From positions 1 through 64,000 of the forward strand of contig JAPTJF010000347.1 in the NCBI GenBank assembly GCA_029339195.1: 64,000 nucleotides of DNA, read 5' to 3'. Under the pieces are notes generated by a model. That model did no database searches and was not told the DNA's origin. It worked only from the letters and a program-made list of their open reading frames with translations. Position 1 is the first letter of the stretch. Each line of letters starts with the position of its first letter. Source of the stretch: Micractinium sp. NFX-FRZ (taxonomy: Eukaryota; Chlorophyta; Trebouxiophyceae; Chlorellales; Chlorellaceae). Shown in pieces: positions 1 to 12,101 of the stretch. The position numbers were made by a program, and so were the translations under genes.

Positions 1-62
1 GCGTCACCATCATGCCCAAGGACATCCAGCTGGCGCGCCGCATCCGTGGCGAGCGCGCATAA
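1..62 (+). CDS. Histone H3, C-terminal end (partial)
   Basis: Reading from base 3 gives the last 19 residues of histone H3, starting VTIMPKDIQLA and ending RIRGERA, then TAA at 60-62. The two bases before it (GC) fit the last two bases of the Arg codon that precedes VTIM in H3. This is the end of the alpha-3 helix of the histone fold, in the nucleosome core. The rest of the gene lies left of the window. No histone 3' stem-loop is evident after the stop; a TGTAA signal follows at 201-205, so the transcript may be polyadenylated. The family call is near certain; the H3 variant (H3.1, H3.3 or other) cannot be told from this piece. Confidence 0.95.
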   Translation, partial: VTIMPKDIQLARRIRGERA

Positions 63-200
63 GCGTGCTGGGCCCTTAGCCTGCCACACAACAACACAAC
101 AAAACCCCACTGGTGTTATTCAACACCACCCCTCCCGGACTGAAACATATGCTATGGCAAGAGACGTACTGTGTGGTGCCGAGATGTGTGCTTGGGGTTG

Positions 201-205
201 TGTAA
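201..205 (+). terminator. Possible poly(A) signal of the H3 gene
   Basis: TGTAA, the usual poly(A) signal of chlorophyte nuclear genes, lies about 140 bases after the H3 stop codon on the same strand. It is a five-base motif, so chance occurrence is possible. Confidence 0.4.
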
Positions 206-736
206 GCTGTGGGATGGTGTGCTGCATGTGCATGTTGCTGCCGGTGCTACATTTTTGTGCTGCTCTGATCACAGGGTGGGCACAGGGGCAAGGCAACACC
301 TGCCCTGGGGTGCACAGCAAGGGGTGTACACAGTGCGATGGGGCAGCCGGGCCATGGCACGCTGCACACAGGACTCAGGGAGGCCAGCAGGCAGGCTGCA
401 TTGCGCGCTGTGTTGCACAGTTTGCTTGAAGCCCTGCAATTCAGTGACGCGTTTCCTGGTGCTGCTGCTCCTCTGCACTGCAACACTGTCGCACGCACTG
501 CCCCTTTGTCCCCCCTCCTCTGCTGGTGCTGGGTTGGCTATGAGCTACCCTGCCTGTGCAGTCACCCTGTGCATGCACTCTCACGCTTGTTGTGCACGCA
601 TGCGCTCTGCCTGCCCAGCCCTCTCCCCACCAGCTGCGACTTCATCAAGGCCAGAACAATCTATTCACAAACAATGCGTCAAACAGTTGAGCAGCAATGC
701 ACACCGCTGTCGTGCTGTGCCCTGCCCTGGCCGCCG
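206..736. other. Intergenic, tail-to-tail region
   Basis: The region lies between the 3' ends of histone H3 (+) and SEC8 (-). Open frames on both strands are long only because stop codons are rare in GC-rich DNA; none shows family similarity or good splice sites. It probably holds the two 3' UTRs. Confidence 0.6.
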
Positions 737-3700
737 TCACTGCTTGATTGCCTTCACAGCCTTTGCCAGCGCCCCCTGCAGCGCGGCATTCGCCTTGCTG
801 GCGGGCTTGGCCAGCCGCCCCGCCTCTGTGAGCACGCGCTGCAGCTGCGCCTTGTGGGCATCAGTCACGCCGCGCTCCGCCACGCTGGCGCCCATCAGCG
901 CCTGGAACTCTGCCGCACTGAAGCGGTGCGGCTTCTCCGCCACCGTGGCCACCAGCCCCTCGGCGCTGTACGTGAGCAGCGTGTAGTAGAGCTTGGCCCG
1001 GTCAAAGGCGCGCGCCGCATCGGAACGCCCACCACCGGCCGCCACGCCCGCCAGCGCGGGCTGCAGGCTGGCCAGCATGCGGCACATGCGCTGCACGCCC
1101 AGGTGGTTGAGGGCTGCGATGTCGGGCAGCAGCCAGATGGCCATGCGGGCGGCAGCCGGGGCGAGGCATCCAAAGCAGTAGGCCAGCTTGTGGGGCGGCA
1201 GGTAGGGCTCCAGACCCTCCTCCAGGCGGCCCACCAGCCTGGATGGCGGGGGCAGGGGAGGCAGGGGAAAGTTGGGTGACCAGGGCTGATTGTGGGGAAA
1301 CAGGTCAGGCCAGAGCATGCACGCATGTGGGGTGGCACCAGCTGTCAGTGACAAGGCAGCGCGAATGCAATGGCTTGTACTAGGACACAAGAATTGGCCT
1401 AGCCTCCCTGGGCGCCTTTGCCCATGCACTCCCCTTTTCTTGCTGTGCCTGCTGGCCTCCCTGCGCTCAACACTGCACTGCAATGTGCCCAACTCAGGTA
1501 GCAGCACTTAGGCACTGCCTTGCAGCTGCCCCCCACTGTGGCCGCCGCAACGCCCTGCTCCCATGCCCAACCCAACCTGCACCCACCTGGCCAGCGCCGC
1601 CACACTAAATCCACCGCACACGCCTCCTCCTTCATAACACACACATAGAAGGAGTGCTAGTGACACCCATCCACCCGCCCACCCTCCTTGCACCCACCTG
1701 GCCAGCGCAGCCACGCACTCGTCCACCTCCCTCGCCTCCTCCTCGGAGGCGCACACGTAGGAGGAGCGCGGCAGCTGCTGCATGTGGTGCAGCGTGAGCA
1801 GCAGCAGGTCCAGCCGCATGGCGCGCACGCACAGCCCCGCCAGGGCGCGGTAGCGGTCTGCCAGGTGTGCCAGCCCCTCTGTCAGGCCCCCCGCCTCGCC
1901 GCCCGCCTTGCGCCAGGCCTTGAACCGGCTGCCCAGCTGCTGCTGCCAGGTGGGGCCCGTGGCTAGGCCTGCGCCTGCCGGCTGCAGCGCTGACGACGAG
2001 GGCTCTGCCGTCAGCGGCGTGGCCGCGCCGCTGCCGCCGCTGCCCTCGCTGCTGTGCCGCTCGGAGCGGCGCGCCAGCATGACGCCGGCGCCGGTGACGC
2101 TGTTGCCGCTGCTGGTGGGGCGCGCCCCCGCCCCACCCCCCGCCGCGCTGCCCGCCGTGCCCCTGCTCTCGCTGCCCCCGCCACTGGCCCCAGGCCCGCC
2201 GCCGGCGGTGCACCGGTGGATCACCTCAGCCACGTAATCCAGGCTGTCGCTGAGGGCAGCCAGGCTGGCGAGACGTGCCGCATCGCCGCCGCCCGCCAGC
2301 AGCGCGGCCGCAGGCACCGGCCGCTCCCGCATAAGCTGCTGCAGTATGTCGCGCTCCACCTGCTCGTCGTTCGCACCAAAGCCGGCGGCGATGACAGAGG
2401 ACACAAACGACTCCAGAGCCTCTGCAGGGCGGCAAGAGGGCGCCGGGGAGCGGAGCAATGGGGGTGAGGGGGAGGCTGGAGTGGTGATGGAGGAGGATGC
2501 AAACAACGCCACACTGCAGGGCAGATGTGGGTTTGTTGGCGGTCGCTGGAGGGGATCACTAGGCAGGGGTGCGCAAGGGAGGGCAGGGGAGGCAGGCAGG
2601 ACACACGTGGATTGAGGCCCAGGATGGATGAAGCCACCGCTACCCAGCAGCACTGGCACACCACGCCACACCACCCGAGCCAGCCAGCTAGCCCAGCCGG
2701 CCACCTGCATGCACCACTCAGCCAGCAAGCCATCAACACTCCACACCACTCCAAACACACACCAGCCGTGCACCACTTCTTCCCTCCAAGCAGCCCCCAT
2801 GCCGGCACCCACCCGTGTTGCGCCCCACAAAGAAGGCCACCGGCGAACCCAGCAGCGCCGCCGCCGGCTCCCGCCCCATCAGCTGCGCCATGGGCAGGCT
2901 CTCCGCCAGCCGCCCGGCAGCGCTGCCGCCCAGCACACGGGCGACCTGGGCTTCAAAAGCGTCCACCACCCGCCCCAGCACGTTCTCCACCACGCCTGCG
3001 GGCGGCCAGGGTGGGGAAGAGGGAGAGGGTTATGAAGCAGGCGAGGCGGGGAGGAAGCCATGCAGGCACATGAGGAGGGAGGGAAGACGCCATCCGTGCA
3101 CACGGGGCAGGAGGGAGGCAGAAGGGCAGCACAGCAGGGGGCTGCGGCGGGAGGCAGGACCAGGCGGGTGCAACCTGGAGTATGGTGTGCATGAGCGCTT
3201 CCCTGTGCTTGCCTGCACCCCACCCACCCACCCACCCACCCTCCCCGCCGCCCGCCGCAGCAGCCCTCACCCGCCCGAGCCCAAAGCAGCCCACCCACCC
3301 ACCCACCCACCCGTCAGGTGCGTGGCAAAGGGTGGCACCTGCACCGCCCAGCCCAGCAGCTCCTCCACCATCCGCTCGGTGGCCAGGGCGGCCGGCAGGA
3401 TGGGGCGCCCCTCGGCGCCGGCGCCCGCCTGGTAGGGCGCGCGCAGGCGGGTGCGCGGCTTGAACGACTCGCCGTCCTCCAGAGTGGCGGAGCAGCGCGC
3501 CCTGCAGGACGGGGACGAACCAGTGTTGCCATTGGAAGCCACAATCGAGCAAGCAAAGGCTCTCAAGTATTGACCTGGGGTGAAGCAGAGCAGCCCTGGC
3601 GCGAAAGCAGAGGAAGGGGAATGGAGGCGGTAGCAGCAGGTGGGGGGGTGGGAGGAAGATATGTTCATAGGAACCTGCCCCAACACCCACACACGCCGCC

Positions 3701-4935
3701 CACCTGGAGCCAACCTAGACCGTGGGGCAGGGGCTCCCCAAGGCCCCAAAAAGTGCGCCCACACCGCCCACCTGGCGCTGACGTAGACTGCGGGCAGGAA
3801 TTCCATGCGCAGGAAGCTCTCGACGTAGCTGCGCAGCAGGGAGCGCTCTGCAGCCGTGCTCTCGCTGGCCCCCCGCCATGGCATGTTGAGCAGCGCTGCG
3901 ATTCGGTTGCCCTGCTCGCCCCCTCCTGCGGCGGTGAGCGTGCTGACCTGGCGCTCAGCTGACTCGGCAAACTGCAGCACGGGGCGGTACAGGCTGGCCA
4001 CCAGTGCCGGGCTGCCAGGGGTGTCTCCCAGTATCTGCCGTATGCGCTGCCGCACGCCGCCCGCTGCCTCCCCCTCCGCGCCAGCCGCCCTGCCCGCCAG
4101 CTCGCCGCCCGCCACGTCAGCTGTCCTAGTCAGCAGGCCATCCACCTCATGGGCCAACGAGAAGGACAGGGTACCTGCTGCTGCTGCTGCTGCTGCCGCC
4201 GGTGCTGCTGCTGCCTCGGCCCCGCCCTGGTCGCTGCCCACCGCTGCCAGCCACCCCGCCAGCGGCACATCCCCGCCATCCTCCCCCCGCTGCTGCACCG
4301 GCGGTGGCGCGCCCAGCAGGTCGGACAGCAGCCGCTGGCACTCCCGCTGCAGGCACTCCCAGGCGGCGGCAACCTCCACCCGAGTTGCCTCCGGGCCGGG
4401 CGGCCCCGCGGGCGGCGCCGCGGCAGCGGGCCCGCCGCCTGCCAGGTGCTGCGCATGCTCCCGCTGCTCCTGGGCCTGGCGCAGCAGCAGCTCGAGGCCG
4501 GAGGAGGCCTTGGGCACGCGGGCCAATGACAGAGCGTGCAGCAGCTCTGTGACTTGCTGGAAGACCTGCAAGGGGGCAGGCAGGCATGTGGGGCGGGGGA
4601 GGGGCGGCAAGCGGGAGACGTAAGCACGGCTGGGGTGGGGCTGCATGCAGCATGGGAGGGCATGGGGTGTCGGGACGCCAGCAGGCAGGCGGGGGCTGGC
4701 AGGATGTCGGCAGGGCAGGGGATGTCAGGGGCGGGGCGGGGGTGATGTAACTCCCATCAACGGGCGCCGCTGCCCTGCAATGCATTTGGGAAACCCCAGA
4801 CCATCCCCCTACCATCCCCTCCCTCCCCAACCCCGCACCTGCAGGCAGCAGGAGAGCACGTGCTCCAACAGCGCCTGTGCCGTGGCTGCCACTGCCGGGG
4901 ACACAGAGATGTCCTCCCATGCCGCCGCCCCCTGC

Positions 4936-4968
<33 letters not shown>

Positions 4969-7900
4969 GGCAGGTTTTGCTGCTCGTCTTGGGAGGGCAG
5001 CCGCTGGCTGGCGGGGAAGGAATCCACGGCTTGGCTGATGACCCGGAGGAGTTGAGCCGGCATGTGCCGCCGCACCGCCGCCTGAGCCTCGTGCAGGCCC
5101 CCCAGCTGGGCCACGCTCTCAACCAGCACTGCGGGCGAACACGAATAGAGAGGCAGAAGCACAGCTGGGGTTGAGGCAGGGGGAGGGTGCATCCGAGACA
5201 AGTTAAAGCGGGAATCACAGTGTCGGGGAGGCAAGGAGAGGTCAAGTGTGAGGGCCGGGTGCTTGGCAGCATGCGGGTTGTGGGAGCAGCGTGTCTTGAT
5301 GGCGCCGGCGCAGATGCGCATGCAACCCCAAGCTTGGGGGCGGGCACCAGAGAGGCATGGCTATCGCGCCCCAATCCACCGGGTTGTACGCGCATCCTTC
5401 GCAGCCCGCCCCATCCCATCCCAGCACAGCGCAGCGCAGCACAGCGCAACGCAGCAGGTGCAGCTCTGTCCACACCCGCCCTGCACCCCCTGGCGCTGTG
5501 CCCGCTGAGCTCCCCTCCTCACCCGCCAGCGGCAGCTCTGCATCCACCAGGTGCCCATCCATGGCTGTGAAGCCCGAGGCACCAGCAGGCATGATGCCTC
5601 CCAGCGTCTGCGCCCGCCGGTGCGTCGGCCGCCGCGGCAGGCTGGCAAGGCTGGTCAGCGTGTCGCCAGCACCAGCGCCGCCACCGCTGTGGTCCCGCCC
5701 CCAGCTGCCCGTGCGTGCCAGCATGCCAGGGCCGCCGCCAGGGCCGCTGGGCGGCCGCGGGGGCAGCCCCCGTGCACTCAGATTCCCCGCCATGCTGCTC
5801 CACTCAGCCTCATGGCTGCTGCCGCGCATCGGCAGCGCGCCCCCGCCCCCGCCGCCACCGCCCGCCCCTAGCGGCAGGCGCGGCACGCCCGGCCGCCCGC
5901 TGCCGCCGCCCTCTGCCACCGTGGCGAGGCTGCCGCCGTCGGCGGCACCTGGTGTGCCAGCTGGCAGCAGCAAGCCATCCAGGCGGTACACCCGTCCCTC
6001 CAGCTCAGCTACTAAGCTGCTCAGCAGCGCCGCACGCCGGCGCCCCATCTCTAGCACCAGCTCCCTCAGCGCCCCCACCGCTTGCAGCTCCTCCCGTGCC
6101 AGCTTGTTGCACCCATCCAGCAGCACAGACACAGCGAGGGGCCACTCCTGCGAGCGGGGCAGGGCGGGTGGGGGAATGCAGGAGCGGCAGGGGGATAAGG
6201 GGAGTGGAGCAGGCCGGGCGGCGGGTGGGAGGTGAGCAGGCAGGACAGAGATGTGCGGCAGCGGCCCAATGTGTTGGTTTCACACAGCCTCAGGCCGGCG
6301 CCCTCATCCCGCCACTCCGGGTGATATTGCTGGGTGGAACCCCGCCCCCAGCGTCACACCTTGCCCTCCTGAAGCCACTGCACGCGCCAGCATGCGGACA
6401 CAGTGCATCCCCACCCTGCTTCATTGCAAAACCCGCTGCACCAGTACATGGACCCACATGCAGCAGCAGCTGCAGCCCACCCACATGCAGCAGCAGCTGC
6501 AGCCCACCCACCTTGCTTTCCTCCAGCCGCTGCACCCGCGCCGGCACATCCACGCAGCTCTGTATGTCGTCCAGCAACCGCAGCGTGTCGGTGAGCATGA
6601 GGTCCCGCTGGTACTGCGCCACCATGTGGCGCGACTGGGCGCTCAGCCGGCGGCGCGCAGACTCCAAAGAGCGGCGCAGCGTCTCCAGCTGTACACAGAT
6701 TGGTATACACCAGGTTGGTTGGTTGGTTGGTTGGTTGGGAGAAAGGCAGGGGAAAGGGGAAAGGTTCGGGTGCGACTGCAGGGGCAGCACAGGTTTGCGG
6801 GCGCTACAGAGCACCGCGGCCTGTCTCCAGCTGACCAGTGGTGGGGATGGAGGGAGGGAGGGGGAGCAGGCAGGGAGGGCGAGGCCAGGAAGCCAGGGGG
6901 GCGGAGAAGCGCAGGGTTGAGCTGGCCGCTGCTCAGCGCCCTTGGTACCCCCCAGAACTCACGCCCTCCGCCAGCAACGCAGCCAACGCCCCTGCTCAGC
7001 CACCCATGCCCGACACCCCCGCCCCCAACCAGCCTCCCTGCCAACGCCACCACAAGCATCCTGCCCCCGCCCCCGCCCTGCAGGGACCACCTGTGTGCCA
7101 CATGCACGCACGACGCATGAAACGCACTGACCTGCACGCACGCCTCCCAAAAGAACAGCAGGCTCTGTGGCAGCAACCCTCGCCCCATCCCACCCACACC
7201 AACCGCCCTGCACCCCCCTCCAAGCCACCCCACGCCCCAGCCGCCCACCTGCATGCGCGCCTCGGTGAAGAGGCGCAGGATCTGCGAGTAGTTGTGGATC
7301 GACTTGTTGAAGCCAGCATGATAGCCCTCCACCACGGCATCCACCAAGTCCTCCACAGTGTTGCGCTGCTCACGCAGCTGCAGGGCAGGGGAGGGCGGGC
7401 GGGCGATGCGGTGGGCAGCCGGCGGGCGGCGGGCAATGCGGTGGGCAGACGGCGGGCGGCAGGGAGCGATGGAGGTGGGTGGGTGGGTGGCAGCGCGGGG
7501 AGCAGGGGCAGGTGTGCGGCAGGCAGCACAGCAGGCGGCGCAGCTGCTGGACTGCTGTGGGAGCTAAGTGGGCAGAATAAGCGGGTTCAAACTCCCCTCC
7601 TGCCGCCAGGCGTGCTGCTCCATGTGCTGCAGCGAGGCCTGTCGCCGCACGCCCGCTGGCCTTGTGCCGCCATCAACCCCGAGCCCAGCCAACAGCCGCA
7701 CATCGCGCCAACCAAACAGCCCAGGGTTGTGCATGCGCTACATGCACCACCACACACACGCAGCCATGGTGCCGCGTGCGTGCCCACAGCACATGTGCGA
7801 CGATCCTCACACCCCCGCCCCGCCAGCAGCCGCACCTCATCCAACTCCTCATCCGCCCTGTTGCTGCCCAGCACAGTCAGCACGTGCTTCAGGGAGTCGA

Positions 7901-8084
7901 ACTTGGGGTTGCTGAATCGGGAGTCAATGCGGCTCATCTCCTCGTCAAAATGCTCCCAATCCACCGGCGAGTGGGTGCTGCCGCCGCCGCCGCCGCCGTT
8001 GCCACCCAGCCCGCCCGACGTCGATTTGCGGTACTGCAGCCGCGCCGGGCTGAACTGCCCGCCCAGCACATCGCCGTGCTGCAT
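737..8084 (-). CDS. SEC8: Exocyst complex subunit SEC8 (EXOC4)
   Basis: SEC8 is a subunit of the octameric exocyst, which tethers secretory vesicles to the plasma membrane. Ten exons give 1287 aa: 8084-7836, 7377-7249, 6688-6512, 6147-5523, 5128-4839, 4565-3772, 3501-3311, 2995-2813, 2421-1698, 1238-737. All phases agree. The N-terminal Sec8 domain follows a Gly-rich start: FDSLKHVLTVLGS, then VEDLVDAVVEGYHAGFNK and NYSQILRLFTEA, almost as in plant SEC8. The C-terminal exon has LNHLGVQRMCRMLASLQPAL and a YYTLL segment, also typical. The protein is longer than plant SEC8 (about 1050 aa) because of linkers: a polyGln run near 4940-4970, a polyAla run near 4170-4200, and a Ser/Gly/Ala stretch in exon 9 (about 1960-2230). 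The start at 8084 is the first ATG in frame before the conserved block. Intron 9 holds a decayed copy of the end of exon 9. Confidence 0.93.
1573..1665 (-). repeat. Decayed copy of SEC8 exon 9 3' end inside intron 9
   Basis: The stretch around 1573-1665 resembles 1691-1780, which is the 3' end of exon 9 plus its splice donor. Both hold the block CACCCACCTGGCCAGCGC followed by a related Cys/Arg-coding stretch with scattered changes. The intronic copy carries stop-creating changes and is not needed for the frame. Confidence 0.5.
6455..6512. repeat. Tandem repeat in SEC8 intron 3
   Basis: Two adjacent copies of a unit of about 26 bases built on ACATGCAGCAGCAGCTGCAG lie at the exon 3 donor side of the intron. 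Confidence 0.7.
6714..6739. repeat. GGTT tetranucleotide microsatellite
   Basis: Six or so GGTT units in SEC8 intron 2. Confidence 0.8.
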
Positions 8085-9177
8085 AGCGCCGCCCTGCAGC
8101 AGTGAGGGGGCGCACAGTGTGAACGCCTGCGTGCAGCAGTCGGGTAGAGGATGGCTGGTAGTCGCGCCGGCGACGGCGGCTGGCGGCGGCGGCGGTGGGT
8201 GGCGGGGCGGCGGGTAGGGCCACGGTCGGCGACCGTTCCGTGGGGCTCCCGGTAGCGAGTGCAGCAGTCTGTAGACCTCCGGCGACTGGCGTTGCGCACC
8301 GGCGATTTGATCAGCGGCCGCGGCCGCCCCTCAACTTCCGAGCCTGTTTGCTGACCCAACAGGCATTTCGGTAGCTTCACAAGGCGGCACGGTATGCCGG
8401 AGGGAGCCGCAAAGGACGCCGATTTAAGGCTGCCACCTGGCGAGAGGTGCCGCTTGGCGCGGCCGTTAGTGCCGCCGGCACATCAAGTGCGGCTAACCTG
8501 CAGCAAAGAAACAAACACATTACTGACCTGAATCACTTTGAACCACACTTGGGTGACATATGTGAGCCTGTGCTGCAGCTCAGCAGCGTCCTGCCCAGGT
8601 GGTGGTGGTAGGCACAGTGCCCCTTGAGGATGTTGCAAGGGCATGCCGGCTGTATGACCTTTGAAGTAAACTAGGCGACATATGCTCTCGTTTCACATGG
8701 GTACTGGAGCGACAAGCAGCTGGGCAGCGACGAGCCATCATTTGTGATGCGAGGGGCAGCCGGGGCAGGGCAGGTGCCGGGCAGGCCTCCCCAAGAGGCA
8801 CATGGGCTGTGAAGGGTGCAGGCAGGTACAAGGACGGGTGACGGGGTGCTGACAAACTCACACAAAGGCACAACGTACATGCACATGGGGCTCGGCAGGC
8901 AGGAGCCTACAGGGCAGCGCGCGCTGGCATGTGCGCGGGACAGAACACTGGACAAGGGGTGCATGTCACATTTCACAAGACGGGGCGCGCACGGCGTGTG
9001 CCATGCATGAGACTAAGGTGCCAGCCAGGGCACCGCGTGTGATGCAGCAGCCAGCCAGGGGCGGGGTAGGCAGGGGGAGGCGCCGTGATGCGGTGTAGCA
9101 GGTGGGTGTGCACAGCATCTAGATCTCTCCTGGGTCCAGCCCCCCTCGCTGGTGCTGCCGCCTGGGGCGCTGCTGGG
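8085..9177. other. Intergenic, SEC8 promoter side
   Basis: This 1.1-kb gap holds the upstream region of SEC8 (-) and the 3' side of the next - gene. Around 8310-8330 there is a GC palindrome cluster (GCGGCCGCGGCCGC). No coding exon or RNA gene is visible. Confidence 0.6.
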
Positions 9178-11458
9178 TCACTGCTTGGCCGGCAGCGGCG
9201 GCGGGCTGCCGGCCGGCCCAGATGCCGCCTTCTTCCCCTGCAGAGCAGAGCGGAATGGGTGCATGCGTGACAGCATGCGTGAGTAGTGGTTGGAGGGCAC
9301 GCAGGCGAGGGTGGGGGAAGATGGTGCCACTCAGCAGTGTGTGACGAGCCAGGCTGCTGGCGGAACTGGTAACGCAGCAAGCCTCAGCCACCTCGTGCGC
9401 ATTTTACTGCTGGGGCTGCCTGAGGCAAAGCAGCCCCACTGCTGCCTACCGCCCGCAATCTCTCGAACGCCGAGGGAATGCCTCCAACATCGCGCCTCCC
9501 ACAACACCCGCTGCCCCACACCCTTCAACGTGCACCTGCAGCGCGCCCACAAGGTTGCTAATCCACGTGCCGCCTGCAACACAGAGAGGCAGGCAGCAGG
9601 CGCACACATGAGTTTGATGAGGGCAGCAGGCAGCTGCTCAGAGCAGCATGCCCAGCTGGGGCTGAGGCGGTCTTGCCAAGGGGCCTGGCTGGGCTGCATG
9701 CATGGGCAGCACCACACAGGCTGTGGTGCGACCCAGGCTGGCTTCCTGCTCAACTGCTGCCTGTGACGCCTCCCAGCCTGTGCACATACCCCAGCGGCTC
9801 CTCACCGACGGTTGCACCGATAAGGTTGGCCGTCAGGTAGGTCGTCAACTCTGTCGTGGCACTCGGTGTGGCGGCTGGGGGCGCAGAGAGGAGGAGCGGC
9901 ATGACAGCTTTCCGACTGAGTCAGGTCGTAGCCTTGGCATGCATGAGGGGACCACCCTGTACCTGGCAGCCAGCAAGCGCTGCAGGCTGTGGCGCCAGCG
10001 TGCGCATGCGCTGCAGAGCTCTGGCCGTCCTGCCAGACGCACTGGCGGGACCGGCTTTACTTGGGCAGCAAAGGAGCTGCAGAATCTGCCCTGGGCGGTG
10101 CAGTGCTTTGCTCAGAGCTCACCCACCTGGTAGGAAGCCCTCGCTCCACACTTGCTGGGTGTAGCGCCGCACGCTGTCGGAGACGCGCTCGAGGGCAATG
10201 CTGTACAGAAGAAGGAGGCATGCCTCACAGAGCATGATCCCAGCAGCAGCCCCGGCAGCCAGGAGGGCGGCCGCCGACAGAGCGCTGAGGTTAAACTGAG
10301 GGAACAGCGCTGTCACAGGTTCTTCCCTCAGTTCAGCCTCAGCGCTCTGCCGGCGGCCGCCCTCCTGGCTGCTAGCAGGCAAATGGCCACGGCTACGGCC
10401 GCGCCGGCGGCTGCATGCGGCATGCCCTCGGCCAGCAGCCAGTTCTTGTGACCCCCGACCCCAGCAAAGAGGCAGGCCACCACTGCAGGGGGGAAGAGGC
10501 ACACGACAGAGGGTGGGTGTGAGAAGGCGGGGGCAGCTGGGCGACACGGCAGTTGCAAGGGCGAGCACGAGGCAGGCAGGCGCGCCACTCCGGCGTGACA
10601 ACAGGACCGGGGGCAGGGCAGCAACCTTTCCCTTCCCCCTCCCATTCCCTCTTCAGCAGGCAAGATCCCAAAGATTGCCACTTGCCTGGTGTGCAGGGCG
10701 GCACAGCGGTCAGGATCAGCAGGATGGGGGGGGGGGGGCGCGGGGGGTGCAGTCGGATGCGGCGAACTGGCTCGCCAGGCTGCCGCTGGTGATGGCCAGC
10801 AGGGCCAGTGCCAGCAGCTGCAGAGGGTGGGCGTCCCACGTGCGCCCCTTGCGCGTGACGTACGCGAGGCGGGCCCAGACCAGGGCCACCACGAGGGCGG
10901 CAATGGCCCCAGCGGCGACACCGTGGATGGGCTGCACCACCGCAAGGCACGCCTCGGTAGAGGCGATGCTGAGCATGAAGTGGTACACGGAGCCAAAGGT
11001 GGTCAGCACCATGGCCAGCGCTGCCTTCCACCAGCCTGCACAGTGGACATGCAGTAGGAAAAGCTGCTGAGTACGCTGCGATCGGCTACAGCTGGCTCGT
11101 GGTGAGCAGGGCCGAGCGAGAGGGTGGGTGAGGAAGAGCAACAGGCACCGGATCAGGCGCCAATTTGGTGATGCAGAGTGGGCTTGAAGTGAGGAAGTGC
11201 TGCTGAGTACCGCCAGGCTGGCCAGCTGCTGTGCGTCGCTGCACCCCACGCAGGATATGGATCTGCTCGCCGAATTGGTAAGGCGGGCGCGGCGGCGGCC
11301 GCGGCGGTGGATGAGGCGGCGGGGGCGATGGCTTACCCTTGTGTGCTCCCTGCGCCGCTGGACTGCCTAAGGTGCGTTTCCCATGCTTGTGACTTTTGGC
11401 CATGCTCGTTGGCCTCGGCATCTTCCGCTGCACGGCCAAAGTTCTCTGTAGCAGCCAT
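9178..11458 (-). CDS. Unrecognised multi-pass membrane protein
   Basis: I do not recognise the family. Exons: 11458-11337, 11262-10686, 10482-10397, 10295-10127, 9874-9806, 9573-9536, 9237-9178. The N terminus is hydrophilic (MAATENFGRAAEDAEANEHG). Then come several hydrophobic segments, for example LALALLAITSGSLASQF and VVACLFAG, and LLAAGAAAGIMLCEACLLLLYS before a polar stretch RVSDSVRRYTQQVWSEGF. The tail (KKAASGPAGSPPPLPAKQ) is soluble. Exons 3 to 7 join in phase. Exon 2 does not: its frame shifts by one base across a run of 13 G (10726-10738), and adding one base restores every downstream phase and gives about 373 aa. The donor of exon 2 would be GC rather than GT (G then GCAAGT). The intron before exon 4 is short (101 bases) and contains a near-perfect inverted copy of that exon's start. 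Exon 2 may hide another short intron. Confidence 0.55.
10257..10370. repeat. Long inverted repeat (48-base arms, 18-base loop)
   Basis: Arms 10257-10304 and 10323-10370 are reverse complements with 3 mismatches in 48. In the predicted - transcript the hairpin would cover the last part of an intron, its acceptor (exon starts at 10295), and the first 39 bases of that exon. Confidence 0.9.
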
Positions 11459-11580
11459 GCCAGCGAGGTTGGGAGTGGTCAGAGAGCGGGAGGGGCCCTG
11501 TGTGCAGCTGTGTCGGCCAGCTGGAGCCTTGGGACAGAAGGAGTGGGCAGAGGTCCTCCAGGGGTGGCTAGATGTGGTGT

Positions 11581-11644
11581 GATAGGAGGCCTGCTGGACC
11601 TGCTGCTAGATTTGTGTGTGATAGGAGGCCTGCTGGGCCTGCTG
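11581..11644. repeat. Short tandem duplication upstream of membrane-protein gene
   Basis: The block GATAGGAGGCCTGCTGG occurs twice about 39 bases apart, each followed by a related CCTGCTG stretch. Confidence 0.7.
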
Positions 11645-12101
11645 CCCAGGGTGAGGCATGCAGCCTCCATGGTTCCCAGTGAAGCTGACGGCAGGCCTCA
11701 GCCACTGTTTCAGGGATTCAGGGGCAGGCCGAGCCTCGCAGTCAGCGAAGAAGCTGGGCGGGCACGGTGCAGAGGCGTCCGAGGTGCTCTTGAAAGCAGC
11801 TTGGACGCGCCTGGAGAGATGAGTAAGGCGTTGCTAGTGATCTTTTATTGTTTTATCATGTCAACACTCAAACCAGTCATCCAAGCGACGGGAGGGCCAG
11901 CAGGCTCGGGCGGCACGCAGCAGGGTGGCGGGGCGGCGGGTGAACCCCTTCCAGTCACCCGCTGGGGCACCCCAGCCCTCCCTAAGCCACGCCACAGCCA
12001 TAAAAGGTCGCTCCTCGGCGGGTCGACCCTCTGCCAGCATGCCACCCTCGTGTAGACGCTTGGCAATGCAGCATTGATGCGAGCAATATTGCAAGCAGGG
12101 G

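Noticed and set aside
7565..7600. tRNA-like T-loop (GGTTCAAAC)
   Set aside because: No matching stems or acceptor arm around it; it lies in a SEC8 intron.
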